A stretch of 44,913 bases of DNA from an uncultured Prevotella sp. (lineage in GTDB: Bacteria; Bacteroidota; Bacteroidia; Bacteroidales; Bacteroidaceae). The translations under genes and the position numbers were made by a program. Location of the stretch: positions 1 to 44,913 of the forward strand of contig CAJLYG010000004.1 in assembly GCA_905210845.1 (NCBI GenBank), given 5' to 3'. Below the pieces are notes generated by a model. That model was not told where the DNA came from and did not search any database. It worked only from the letters and a program-made list of their open reading frames with translations. This document shows, piece after piece, positions 6,821-15,999 of the stretch. Positions within the stretch are counted from its first letter, which is position 1; every line of letters starts with the position of its first letter.

Positions 6821-8985
6821 TTCCAATCAAGTACTCTTTGAACTACATCCATTGCATTTCCTTGAGCAACGGAAGGATATTGATTATGTTGTTTCGTCCA
6901 CGGTTCCTCTATCGAATAGAAATCCAAAGATTGAGAGTGACCTCCATTGAGTTCTCTCATCATTTCATCTATCCATAGTTTCCACCGATGATAATAGAAA
7001 TCCTTGAGAATTCCTGCCCACTCCTTGTGCGCATAATCATGCAATCCCCCTTGGTCGGCAGCCACACGATTACCCCACGTGGTAATTTGCGTACGAGCAT
7101 TCCATTCATATTGGTCCTTCTCGTCTTGTGTCTTTCCCAAGTTTTTAGCCTGATTTAACCAAGAGCCGACCATGAATTCTTTTCGTGTTGACAACAAGCT
7201 ATCTTGTAACAAAAGGAGATGCAAGAATTTTTCAGAGCTCTTCTTAAATTCGTTTTTATCATTCCCAGTTAAGGCTTGCTGCATTTCTTTGTAAGCCATT
7301 CTTCCTTTCTCGGCCAAAGCCTGCCTTGTGATGTCCACGAGATCATATTCATAGTTATCATTAAATTTCTCTCCCGCGAATTCAGAGGCAGCCGAGAAAT
7401 ATACCTTAGTAGCTTCTATCACAGAATCTGGATTATAATAAGGCGACATATTCGACCAAGTAGATGCTTGATACACATCCTTTCCTGGGCGTGCGCAGAA
7501 GATTGACTCTGATGTACCCTGCTGTGGGCTTCGCTTTGGGCAATTGTAGATACTATGTATCAGCATCTGCCAAGCACGCAAAATAGCTGCATTCTCCTTA
7601 CCATAACGCGCCTTACAGTATTGACGAATCCAAGATTCCTTATCAAATGCTTCATTTCTCCAGGGCAGTTCACAAAGCAGCTCATACATCATAGGATTAT
7701 TCTCAATCCCTTCCATTGTAAGACCTACGCCTTTCATAGTCTGGCGGAAAGAAGACGACTTCGCCTTATAGAACCCTTCAATTGTGGCATCCATTCTACC
7801 AAACAATCCAACATTGCCACCAAAATTAAGGAGCATACAATACAACCAGTCATGGTGTCCAAATCCATTCTTTCTATAACGATCAGAATCTTCGTCTCCC
7901 CACTGTGGGACATTCTCCGCATTGAGATCGAGAACAACAATGTCACCTTGTGGAATATTCTTGATCATATCCCAGCGAGGATTGACTCCCCAAGCCTGTA
8001 TTACCCATTTCGATTGAGGGCTTGCTTCCTGCATAGCCTTCCATATAGCCAATCCTGTCGCATTCAAATCCACACCAGCGACACTACCTCCTTCATGGAA
8101 GGGGTCCATACTGTAATAATCTGATTTGCCCAGGATCTTAGCTTGTTCCTGATAATACACACGAGCCATATTTGCGAATTGATGACTAGTTGGCTGTAGG
8201 AAGGCTGGACGATGGTAAGCGCACCAGGTGCCAGGATCCTGCACGTCAAGATGCAGTTTGTCTTTCGCATCGTGCGGAACCATTCCCGAATAGCCCGGCA
8301 GGACAGGGCTAATCCCCCATTCTCTCATACGTTTCACGATTGCTCGCCCTAATTGTTCTGAATGCCGATACCAGTTATCACTAAGTGGGCCGCCCCATCC
8401 TTCAAGATTATTCATCAGCCACCATGCCTGGAATCCAGAGCCCGCCACATACTTATTCACGTCCTCCTTACTGTATCCTAAACGAAGCAAGGTATTACGC
8501 CATACCACGTCAGTGCCCACGATCTGAAGGCACACATTAATGCCGTGTATTGCCATCCAGTCTATTTCTTGCTGCCAGCGCGACCAATCCCAGAATGCAG
8601 AAGAATAAGAGAAAGTACAATAGTTAAGATAATAACGGAGGGGATAAGACGTCATTCTACGAATAGGCTCTTTCACAGGTGGCATGACTGAGGGCAACTT
8701 TGCCTGCATACAATTCCATGACAAATGAATATGAGCCACATACTTCAAATACCAGTTGATACCAGCCGCAATACTAATATAACTATTGCCGCGAACCGCA
8801 ATACGCTCCCCTTTATTATAGACTTCGAAGAAGTCCTGACGAGCGGAATCCACCCGCTCGACATAGAACTTCTTCGAAGCGCCCTTGTCTATACGTTCCA
8901 AGAGACCAATGACTGGATTGGAACCCAATGCTTGTACAGACAAGAGCAGTGCGAATATACATACGATCAGATTTTTCTTTGCCAT
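6817..8985 (-). CDS. GH89 alpha-N-acetylglucosaminidase (NAGLU family)
   Basis: A 722-residue protein with a Sec signal (MAKKNLIVCIFALLLSVQAL) and no lipobox, so probably periplasmic. It has the full NAGLU layout: an N-terminal domain, then the catalytic (beta/alpha)8 domain beginning around MTSYPLRYYLNYCTFSYSSA. Motifs include GINVCLQIVGTDVVWRNTL and AWWLMNNLEGWGGPLSDNWY. The two expected catalytic glutamates are visible, Glu298 in DPFHEGG and Glu425 in GLTMEGIENN, followed by the conserved YELLCELPWR. A helical C-terminal domain completes the usual length. The enzyme releases terminal alpha-linked GlcNAc, as found in heparan sulfate and on some mucins. It begins 16 bases after susD and is translationally coupled to the next gene. 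Confidence 0.95.
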   Translation of the reverse strand: MAKKNLIVCIFALLLSVQALGSNPVIGLLERIDKGASKKFYVERVDSARQDFFEVYNKGERIAVRGNSYISIAAGINWYLKYVAHIHLSWNCMQAKLPSVMPPVKEPIRRMTSYPLRYYLNYCTFSYSSAFWDWSRWQQEIDWMAIHGINVCLQIVGTDVVWRNTLLRLGYSKEDVNKYVAGSGFQAWWLMNNLEGWGGPLSDNWYRHSEQLGRAIVKRMREWGISPVLPGYSGMVPHDAKDKLHLDVQDPGTWCAYHRPAFLQPTSHQFANMARVYYQEQAKILGKSDYYSMDPFHEGGSVAGVDLNATGLAIWKAMQEASPQSKWVIQAWGVNPRWDMIKNIPQGDIVVLDLNAENVPQWGDEDSDRYRKNGFGHHDWLYCMLLNFGGNVGLFGRMDATIEGFYKAKSSSFRQTMKGVGLTMEGIENNPMMYELLCELPWRNEAFDKESWIRQYCKARYGKENAAILRAWQMLIHSIYNCPKRSPQQGTSESIFCARPGKDVYQASTWSNMSPYYNPDSVIEATKVYFSAASEFAGEKFNDNYEYDLVDITRQALAEKGRMAYKEMQQALTGNDKNEFKKSSEKFLHLLLLQDSLLSTRKEFMVGSWLNQAKNLGKTQDEKDQYEWNARTQITTWGNRVAADQGGLHDYAHKEWAGILKDFYYHRWKLWIDEMMRELNGGHSQSLDFYSIEEPWTKQHNQYPSVAQGNAMDVVQRVLDWK

Positions 8986-9001
8986 AAGAACTTACTTATC
9001 A

Positions 9002-10486
9002 TCAATAACCGGGATTCTGGATCACCTGTCCCTTTCCCTCATCAATTATTGACTGAGGCAGCGGCATAAGAGTCATATAATCAGCAGCCGTTGTAGAATG
9101 GCGATATTTCTTCGCATACTCAATGTATCTTCCATACCTGATCAAATCTGTCCGACGGCAATCCTCAAACCACAGTTCATGCCCTCTTTCTAATAAGACT
9201 GCATCAAGGAATGCTTCTGGAGAAGCAAAGTCGCTAAGTTTATACGGAGCAAGACCTGCGCGTTGGTGTACCATATTCAGCAGGCTGACAGCTTCCTCAC
9301 TGACGCTATTATCTGCTCGACATTCAGCCTCGGCCAACAGCGTCAAGACATCAGCGTAACGCAATACGATCCAATCAATCTGGCTTTCTTCGCCAGTAGC
9401 ACTTGGATCTTCCCCATATTTAATAGGCATAGCTCCACCAAACAGGACAGTACCCGGATTCTTTTCGTTATATTCGACGCCGTCTGTGCCTACGAAGTCA
9501 CCCACTAACACCTGTAAACGCTCGTCTTTAGGATCAAACGTATGGTAGAAATCCCATAGCACGCGATAACCTCCCCATTTCTGAATGGACGTGTTCTTTG
9601 TTGGATACTCACTGGACAAAACATGGGCAAGCCAAAGCTGTTGGTTTCCACTCGTGCTGCATACTGCTGCCCAAATTGTTTCATCATTGCCTTCATTTTC
9701 CAACGTGAAGATGTCCTTATAATGCGGAACAAGCTTAAAGCCATACTCCGGTTTCATCAGTTCTTTTCCACAAGCTACCGCATTCTTCCAATCTTTCTCA
9801 TGCATATATAATTTCATGAGAACGGTATAGGCAACAGCTTTTGTAAAACGACCATAACCAGCATCGCCCTTTTGATACCTGGCAGGAAGATATTTAATCG
9901 CCTCTTCAAGATCATCCTTGATGAACTTCACTGTTTCCTCAGCTGTCGAGCGCGGGAGCACTTCGTCTTTCCCACTTGAAAGCAACTCCGGGGTTGCGAT
10001 CTGCAAAGGTCCATAAAGGTCGTACAGGATATAAGCCAACCAACCCCTACCACAATGAACCTCTGCCATATACTGATTCTTCACATCGTCATTGATATCC
10101 ATGTTTTTTAATCTCTCCAGAGCTTGTGTCATTTTGGAGATAGAATTAATATATTTCTTGTACGTCGTAGTAGGTCCTGATGAATTGGGAGTGAAATTGA
10201 CATTCAGCAAATCAGGCCAAACAGCATCATTCCATTGGCAATATCCAATATCAGTAGTCATCTCAGTATACGTCTGCACTCCACTCTGGGCTACAGTAAA
10301 CACCCCGCTATACCAATTGCTGACAAAAGGACCATACGCAGCAGCGGTCACCAAGCCATCTGCGTCTTCTTCTGTCTTGGGAAACATACCTGAACCTATG
10401 ATATCATATTCCTTTTCCGTCAAGTCGGTACATGACGAGAAAAACATCAATGCTAAAACAGAAACCAATAAATATATCTTTTTCAT
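9002..10486 (-). CDS. SusD/RagB-family outer-membrane glycan-binding lipoprotein (PUL 1)
   Basis: A 494-residue protein with lipobox FSSC (Cys19), followed by TDLTEKEYD, whose acidic residues fit the Bacteroidetes surface-export signal. The SusD fold is recognisable from tetratricopeptide-like helices (RGWLAYILYDLYGPLQIATP; YTVLMKLYMHEKDWKNAVAC). The conserved C-terminal block is also present (VLRYADVLTLLAEAECRADN; ERGHELWFEDCRRTDLIRYG). It should cap the SusC transporter and deliver oligosaccharide. It lies 16 bases downstream of susC in the same operon. SusD sequence does not reveal the ligand; the GH89 next door suggests an alpha-GlcNAc-terminated glycan. Confidence 0.95.
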   Translation of the reverse strand: MKKIYLLVSVLALMFFSSCTDLTEKEYDIIGSGMFPKTEEDADGLVTAAAYGPFVSNWYSGVFTVAQSGVQTYTEMTTDIGYCQWNDAVWPDLLNVNFTPNSSGPTTTYKKYINSISKMTQALERLKNMDINDDVKNQYMAEVHCGRGWLAYILYDLYGPLQIATPELLSSGKDEVLPRSTAEETVKFIKDDLEEAIKYLPARYQKGDAGYGRFTKAVAYTVLMKLYMHEKDWKNAVACGKELMKPEYGFKLVPHYKDIFTLENEGNDETIWAAVCSTSGNQQLWLAHVLSSEYPTKNTSIQKWGGYRVLWDFYHTFDPKDERLQVLVGDFVGTDGVEYNEKNPGTVLFGGAMPIKYGEDPSATGEESQIDWIVLRYADVLTLLAEAECRADNSVSEEAVSLLNMVHQRAGLAPYKLSDFASPEAFLDAVLLERGHELWFEDCRRTDLIRYGRYIEYAKKYRHSTTAADYMTLMPLPQSIIDEGKGQVIQNPGY

Positions 10487-10502
10487 TGTCGTATTCTTTA
10501 AT

Positions 10503-13500
10503 TTAGAAAGTTATGTCTACTCCGAACGTAAATGTCCGCACATTGGGGTATGCCCATGCAGAATTATCTGTCTCTAAGTCAAGCCCTTTATAAGGAGTAA
10601 AGCAGAATGGATTGTTCGCATCTACATATACTCTCATTCTGTTGATGTATTTCTTGTTGACAGGAATGGTATAACCAAGCGTTATATTCCGACATCTTAC
10701 GAACCAACTTCTCTCCAAGAAATAATCGCCAATACCATAAGAACTATATGACTGGAAATACCCTGGGCGTGTGGCAGTCGTATTGCTATGTGTCCAAACG
10801 TCCTTTGCAGAAACAGGCATATTATAACTCCTATATAAATTAACTATATTACCTGTCCCTCCTGTTAGCCACAGATCTTTATATGATCCCTCTGTATAGA
10901 CGCCAAACTCGCCATAGAAATAAATATTCAGGTCAAAGTTCTTGTATCTAAAGGTATTATTGAACCCTGCCATAAATTTTGGATCTGCGTTTCCATAAAT
11001 AACTTTATCGGCATCATCAAGCTTTCCATCAGGCTTACCCGTCTTGAGCGGAATACCGTGTTTGTCTACTTGGTACGTCCCGTCTTCATTATAAACATAT
11101 CCATTGATATCCTTTAATTTTACTTGTCCTGGGATCGCCCCCTTCATATAAGGAACTTCCTCCCCTGGTTGAATAAGTCCATCTGACAAATAACCTGCAT
11201 AATAGCGAATGGGGGAATGGTACTCAGAATAAGCAGCTGGTTTCCACTGAGGGCTACGCTCCTTCCATTTATCCCTATAGAAAGAAAAGGTCAGGGTAGA
11301 ATTCCAATCAAAATCCTTCGACCGAATATTCTCCGTATTTACTGTCAATTCAAGACCATTGCTCTGCGTCTTGCCAATATTTGCCATCATGGAGCTTACC
11401 TCATAATAAGACATCAAGTTTTGCGTATTCAACAGGTCGGAAACAACACGATGAAAAAAATCTGCTGTCACACTGATCCTATTATTCAAAAATCCTAAGT
11501 CAAGACCCGCATTCCACTCTGTAGTGGTCTCCCACTTTAAGTCAGGGTTTCCCAACTGTGCAAGATATACGCCCACATGCTTGGTACCACCAAATTCATT
11601 ATTATACCCTGTTGCAAAATAGCTGACTGCTCTATTGCCGACATTAGAATTTCCAGTTTGCCCAAAACTAAGCCTTAGCTTTCCATTAGACAACCAGTCC
11701 CACTTTTTCATAAACTCTTCTTCCGTAAATCTCCATCCCAAAGCCACCGACGGGAAGTAACCCCATTTATGGTTTTTGGCAAAATTGCTGGCACCATCCG
11801 CACGTAGCGTTGCCGTCAAGAGATATCGGTCGTTATAGGTATAATTAACTCTTCCGAAGAAAGAAGCCATTTCATGCTGTGTCGCAGAAGACTCTACAGA
11901 AGGACTGGGATATGCTCCCGCTCCTAAATTATTGTATTTGAATGCATCCGTAATAAAGTCATTATTCTCTGCACCCAACCATTTATCCGTAAAGCGCTGG
12001 AAAGAATATCCAACCAAGGCATTAAGGGAATGTTTACCAAATGTTTTCGTATAGGTACTGGTTAGCTCCAACAAATAATCAGACTTATCATATTGACCTA
12101 TATTTGCCTGTCCATTCTTTTTTGCACCATACAATGTTGTCTTAGGAAGATAGGTCTCCCTCCTCTGATAATTCCTATCCATACCGAAATTCGCCCGAAG
12201 TAAGAGATCCTGAATAGGACGGTATTCCACATAGGCTGTACCCAGGACCCTTTCCTTCGTTGTTTTGTCCGTAATCTCCAGCAAGCTCACAGGGTTAGGC
12301 AAAAATGCAGCCTGAGAGTTGAGCACATAATTGCCTTTTTCATCCTTAATCGGGAGTAAAGGATTAAACTGAGATGCCGCTACTAAGATGCTGGCATATT
12401 CATTCTGCCCACTTCCCAGAGGAACATTATCGGTTTTAATCTTTGACAAAGTCAAGTTTACGCCAACTTTTACATATTTGTTAATATCTTGGTCAAGATT
12501 CACGCGACCGGTAAACCTATCCATACCATTGTTCTTAATAACTCCATCTTGCTTGAAGTAATTACCAGATACCATATACTTTGTATGCTCTGTTCCACCA
12601 GTAATAGATACATTATGCTGTGTTTGGAAACCTGTACGCGTAATTTCGCCAAACCAGTCTGTATCATTCACAGGATTTGCAATCTCTGCGTCAGAATACC
12701 TGGGAGTAAAAGGAGAAGATGCTTCTGATTCGCTCTTTCCACCATAGACGCCAATGCCATTTGTCCTCATCCAATTCTCATGTAAGTAATCATTTGTCAC
12801 TTGCATAAAATCATGAGCATTCAGCATCTCATACTTTTTTGCCATATCCTGGACAGAAACCGTACCAGAATAGGTTACCTTGGCATTTCCCTGCTTTCCT
12901 TTTTTTGTCGTTACGATGATCACGCCATGTCCTGCCCGTGCTCCATAGATAGCCGTAGCACTTGCATCCTTTAAGACCTCAATGGACTCTATGTCATTAG
13001 GATTGATACTTGCCAAGATGTTATCAGATGATCCACTGCTATATCTACCAACGCTAATATCCCCAGAAGAATTTACCGGGAATCCGTCTATAATAATCAA
13101 AGGATCATTCCCCCCATTTACAGACGCTGCGCCACGGATCCTAAAAGTGGCACCTCCACCAGGCTGCGCACTAATCGTATTCACCTGAAGACCAGCGGCT
13201 TTCCCTGCCAATGCATGACTAATAGAAGAAACTGTCCCGACAGGCTCATCGTCCATTTTCACGGAAGTCACGGAACCCGTCAGGTCCCTCTTTTTCATGG
13301 TACCATACCCCACAACGACAACTTCATCAATACTTTCCGTTGCCTCATGAATGGTAATCTGCATATTATCAGAAGCCCTTACTTCCTGATCTTTATAGCC
13401 AATATAGGAGATAACAAGTGGAGACCCTATTTCAGCATCAATAGTGAAACGACCATTGACATCTGTGACCGCACTGTTCTTCGTCCCCTTTTCATTGACA

Positions 13501-13886
13501 TTCGCACCGATAATGGGTTCTCCTTGAGTATCAGTGATGGTGCCGGAGATTTTTTCTTTTCGCGAGGCACTACCGTTTTGTCTTATTTGCGTCGTAACTT
13601 TCTTCGAGACAATAATACTTTTACCATTAATACGATAGGAAACATGCTGGCCTGCCAAGATCTGTTCCACAGCCTGGGATACCGTATTGGCATTCACGTT
13701 TACTTTCTTGCCGACATTAATGTCTGAACCTTCATACACAAAAGAATAACCACTCTTTTGCTTTAATTCTGTCATCGCCTTCTTTACCGTGACATTTTTC
13801 AGACGCAATGCGATATTCTGAGCCATCGCACTTACGCTGATTGCAAAGAGAACCCCTAAAAATAAGAATTTCTTTCTGTAATTCAT
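10503..13886 (-). CDS. SusC/RagA TonB-dependent transporter with STN signalling domain (PUL 1)
   Basis: A 1127-residue protein. After a signal peptide ending near MAQ comes an STN domain (about residues 25-96, with ALRLKNVTVKKAMTELKQKS and SGYSFVYEGSDINV). A carboxypeptidase-regulatory-like domain follows (about 112-182), then the TonB-box/plug start DEVVVVGYGTMKKRDLTGSV and a beta-barrel to the C-terminal LRTFTF-like strand ending in VDITF. The STN extension is the part that speaks to a FecR anti-sigma factor. The adjacent fecR and sigma genes therefore predict substrate-induced trans-envelope regulation. Neither of the other two SusC proteins in the window has an STN domain. Confidence 0.96.
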   Translation of the reverse strand: MNYRKKFLFLGVLFAISVSAMAQNIALRLKNVTVKKAMTELKQKSGYSFVYEGSDINVGKKVNVNANTVSQAVEQILAGQHVSYRINGKSIIVSKKVTTQIRQNGSASRKEKISGTITDTQGEPIIGANVNEKGTKNSAVTDVNGRFTIDAEIGSPLVISYIGYKDQEVRASDNMQITIHEATESIDEVVVVGYGTMKKRDLTGSVTSVKMDDEPVGTVSSISHALAGKAAGLQVNTISAQPGGGATFRIRGAASVNGGNDPLIIIDGFPVNSSGDISVGRYSSGSSDNILASINPNDIESIEVLKDASATAIYGARAGHGVIIVTTKKGKQGNAKVTYSGTVSVQDMAKKYEMLNAHDFMQVTNDYLHENWMRTNGIGVYGGKSESEASSPFTPRYSDAEIANPVNDTDWFGEITRTGFQTQHNVSITGGTEHTKYMVSGNYFKQDGVIKNNGMDRFTGRVNLDQDINKYVKVGVNLTLSKIKTDNVPLGSGQNEYASILVAASQFNPLLPIKDEKGNYVLNSQAAFLPNPVSLLEITDKTTKERVLGTAYVEYRPIQDLLLRANFGMDRNYQRRETYLPKTTLYGAKKNGQANIGQYDKSDYLLELTSTYTKTFGKHSLNALVGYSFQRFTDKWLGAENNDFITDAFKYNNLGAGAYPSPSVESSATQHEMASFFGRVNYTYNDRYLLTATLRADGASNFAKNHKWGYFPSVALGWRFTEEEFMKKWDWLSNGKLRLSFGQTGNSNVGNRAVSYFATGYNNEFGGTKHVGVYLAQLGNPDLKWETTTEWNAGLDLGFLNNRISVTADFFHRVVSDLLNTQNLMSYYEVSSMMANIGKTQSNGLELTVNTENIRSKDFDWNSTLTFSFYRDKWKERSPQWKPAAYSEYHSPIRYYAGYLSDGLIQPGEEVPYMKGAIPGQVKLKDINGYVYNEDGTYQVDKHGIPLKTGKPDGKLDDADKVIYGNADPKFMAGFNNTFRYKNFDLNIYFYGEFGVYTEGSYKDLWLTGGTGNIVNLYRSYNMPVSAKDVWTHSNTTATRPGYFQSYSSYGIGDYFLERSWFVRCRNITLGYTIPVNKKYINRMRVYVDANNPFCFTPYKGLDLETDNSAWAYPNVRTFTFGVDITF

Positions 13887-14172
13887 AACAATTTTAAATT
13901 AATGTTTTTAATGTTTAGATTTATTCGTAATATCGGAGAAATTCAGTAATTTTGCATTGTATAGACTGGTTCATATGTTCGATATGGATGAGCGAAAGAC
14001 AATGTTTTAGAATTCTCCGAATTACTACCCGATAGTACTAAGAGAGCTTTCTGGCAGGCAGATGTGCAAGATCTTCCTGCCTTTTTCTCTCCCAAGTTTT
14101 CATACTGACCTGATTCTTTCCATTTTCCTCGTTTTTAGTTATTAATCATGATACGTTTACGAATATATTTTC
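13887..14172 (-). promoter_or_regulatory. susC upstream region: no housekeeping promoter, imperfect inverted repeat
   Basis: No CAAA occurs on the plus strand here, so the minus strand has no TAnnTTTG element. An imperfect inverted repeat lies at 13927-13944 (GTAATATCGGAGAAATTC) and 14010-14025, 16 matching positions with two single-base insertions. A separate GGCAGG/CCTGCC stem near 14053-14085 is followed by five T on the plus strand. Expression from an ECF-sigma-specific promoter, or read-through from fecR, is inferred. Confidence 0.45.
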
Positions 14173-15204
14173 TCAATAAAGTATGATAGTCTTCTTATCT
14201 TTCATCTTATAATGCAGCTTTCCTGTAGCTGAGAGATCATTGAGAATATCGGTTAAGCTCTCCTCCTGACGCAGGAAATCTCCATAGAAATGATAATGGT
14301 TCAAGTTTGGGTTTGCCACGATGATCTTCACATTATAGCTCCGCTCTAACACCTTAACGATCTCCCCAAATGGTTGTCCATTCAAGATTAATTTCCCACT
14401 TGTCCAGGAAACAGTCTCCTGGGTCGCCGCTGAAGTGTTGATGACCATGTTGCCCGTCGACTTATTAAAGATCGCCTGGTCATGAGGATTCAGATAGAAG
14501 ACCTTCTCCTGATGCTTGACATCATTCAAGGAAACCTTCCCTTCAAGAAGGGACACAACAGCCTCTGCATCATTGGGATAATCACTGAAATTGAAAATCG
14601 TTCCGATATCATTGACTTGCAAATTCTCCGACTTGACCGAGAATGGAAGTTTCTCATTCTTCTTCACCTCGAAATAGCCTTCTCCTGTCAGCATTACTTG
14701 GCGATCAGTTAGTCCAAAGCCTTGGGAATAGGCGATCTTCGACCCAGCATTCAACCACACGACGGTGCCATCAGGTAAGTTCAATTTAGTCCGAGAACCT
14801 TGCGGTGCCTCTATGACGATATTTGCAAAATCTGACTTAATCGTTGTCTGTCCATGATGATAAGAGACATAAGAGATGATGCAAAAGGCTGCAAGAACTG
14901 CTGCATAAGCCAACCATCTTGAAGGAAAAGCATGGCGAGCCTCATCTTCATCGTCTCTCCTCGCATCTTCCACTCTGTCTAAAAAGAGTTGATAAGCTTT
15001 CTTCCCATCATATTTAGCCAATTCCTCTGAATCTATCGAAGAGAACCAGATTTCCTGACGGTCCATGAAATACTTCTTGTTGGCTTCGGAGGCATTGACC
15101 CATTGGCAAAGTTCCTCTTTGTCTTTCTCATTCAATTCATTGCCAAGCAACTGAATAATGAGATCATCAATATGTTGTTGAACGCTATACTCCATCATTA
15201 ACAT
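14173..15204 (-). CDS. FecR-family anti-sigma factor with DUF4974-like C-terminus
   Basis: A 343-residue protein with a cytoplasmic N-terminal segment (about 1-95) that should bind the sigma factor. One transmembrane helix (WLAYAAVLAAFCIISYVSY, about 97-115) is followed by the periplasmic FecR domain (IEAPQGSRTKLNLPDGTVVW) and a C-terminal region ending in the DUF4974-like stretch KVLERSYNVKIIV. It receives the signal from the STN domain of the downstream SusC and controls the upstream ECF sigma. In-frame ATGs at 15198 and 15195 are equally possible starts; they change only the first three residues. The gap to the sigma gene is about 55 bases, so the two are cotranscribed. Confidence 0.93.
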   Translation of the reverse strand: MLMMEYSVQQHIDDLIIQLLGNELNEKDKEELCQWVNASEANKKYFMDRQEIWFSSIDSEELAKYDGKKAYQLFLDRVEDARRDDEDEARHAFPSRWLAYAAVLAAFCIISYVSYHHGQTTIKSDFANIVIEAPQGSRTKLNLPDGTVVWLNAGSKIAYSQGFGLTDRQVMLTGEGYFEVKKNEKLPFSVKSENLQVNDIGTIFNFSDYPNDAEAVVSLLEGKVSLNDVKHQEKVFYLNPHDQAIFNKSTGNMVINTSAATQETVSWTSGKLILNGQPFGEIVKVLERSYNVKIIVANPNLNHYHFYGDFLRQEESLTDILNDLSATGKLHYKMKDKKTIILY

Positions 15205-15259
15205 TCTTATTTAACAGACGAAAAAGGGAACAAGGTGGGTAGTCGCAAAAGAAAAAAAA

Positions 15260-15847
15260 TCAATTTTGCATCAACAAAGTGAAAAGGGCGAGCAAATATT
15301 TATGCAAATCAGCGTGCAAAAGGGCAAGAGCCCGCTTCATGTGGTATTTGACCGTATTCACAGAAATATTAAGTTCTTTAGCGATTTCTTCTTGTTTTTT
15401 TCCTTCGAACCTACTTAACTTAAACACGCGTTTGCAATCAGCGGGGAGGCTATCGATCGCTTGGGCAATTTTTTCCTCAAGTTCTTGCGCCAATAAATGA
15501 CCCAAGGGATAATCATCCGATTCCGCAGACCTCACGGTCGGGAGATCAGCCACGTCGGAAACGAGTTGTTCACGTTGGTTAGATTGCGCTTTTAGATAGT
15601 CCAAACAACGGTTCCGCACGGAACGAATGAGGTAGCTACGAAGGGTACTTTTGATATGGAGGGTCTCACGGACTTCCCACAAATGGAAGATGGTATCGCT
15701 TACCAGGGTCTCTCCCAAGAACTCATCATGCACATATTGTACGGCAATATGACAAAGCACGGGGTAGTGATGGTCATATAAGAACTTATATGCCTCATCC
15801 TTCCCTTGTCTCAACTGTTCTATTATCAACTGCTCCGTAGGATCCAT
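15260..15847 (-). CDS. ECF RNA polymerase sigma factor (FecI-like, Bacteroidetes group)
   Basis: A 195-residue sigma-70-family protein. Region 2 is visible as LYDHHYPVLCHIAVQYV, then DTIFHLWE and LRSYLIRSVRNRCLDYLKA. Region 4 is LPADCKRVFKLSRFEGKKQE, followed by the HTH ISVNTVKYHMKRAL. It should direct transcription of the PUL 1 susC operon when released by the FecR protein. The ATG at 15847 is preferred over a TTG at 15853, and a well-matched promoter lies 35 bases upstream. The minus-strand order sigma, fecR, susC(STN), susD is the classic Bacteroidetes trans-envelope signalling unit. Confidence 0.95.
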   Translation of the reverse strand: MDPTEQLIIEQLRQGKDEAYKFLYDHHYPVLCHIAVQYVHDEFLGETLVSDTIFHLWEVRETLHIKSTLRSYLIRSVRNRCLDYLKAQSNQREQLVSDVADLPTVRSAESDDYPLGHLLAQELEEKIAQAIDSLPADCKRVFKLSRFEGKKQEEIAKELNISVNTVKYHMKRALALLHADLHKYLLALFTLLMQN

Positions 15848-15881
15848 AAGCAAGTAATCAAAATGGATAGATTTCCTACTA

Positions 15882-15912
15882 CAAAGTTACAATTTTATGA
15901 AGAAAAAACAAA
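15882..15912 (-). promoter_or_regulatory. Promoter of the ECF sigma/fecR operon
   Basis: On the minus strand TTTG (15912-15909), 19 bases, TAACTTTG (15889-15882). This is an exact Bacteroidetes housekeeping match, placed about 35 bases before the sigma ATG and just after the terminator of the upstream SusC/SusD pair. Confidence 0.78.
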
Positions 15913-15938
15913 ATCTTTTACTTCAAAAATGCAAGAAA

Positions 15939-15975
15939 GCCTTGACAAATGACGATTACCCCAATTTGTCAAGGC
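15939..15975 (-). terminator. Terminator of the susC2-susD2 unit
   Basis: A perfect 12-bp stem (15964-15975 with 15939-15950), a 13-base loop, and a T-rich run on the minus strand after the stem (TTTCTTGCATTTTT). It lies about 25 bases after the SusD stop and insulates the SusC/SusD pair from the sigma promoter. Confidence 0.82.
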
Positions 15976-15999
15976 TCTCCTTACCTGCGAAACCTCTAT

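Noticed and set aside
14053..14085. GGCAGG...CCTGCC stem with T5 read as a terminator
   Set aside because: The T run is on the plus strand, where no gene precedes it; on the coding (minus) strand there is no T tract.
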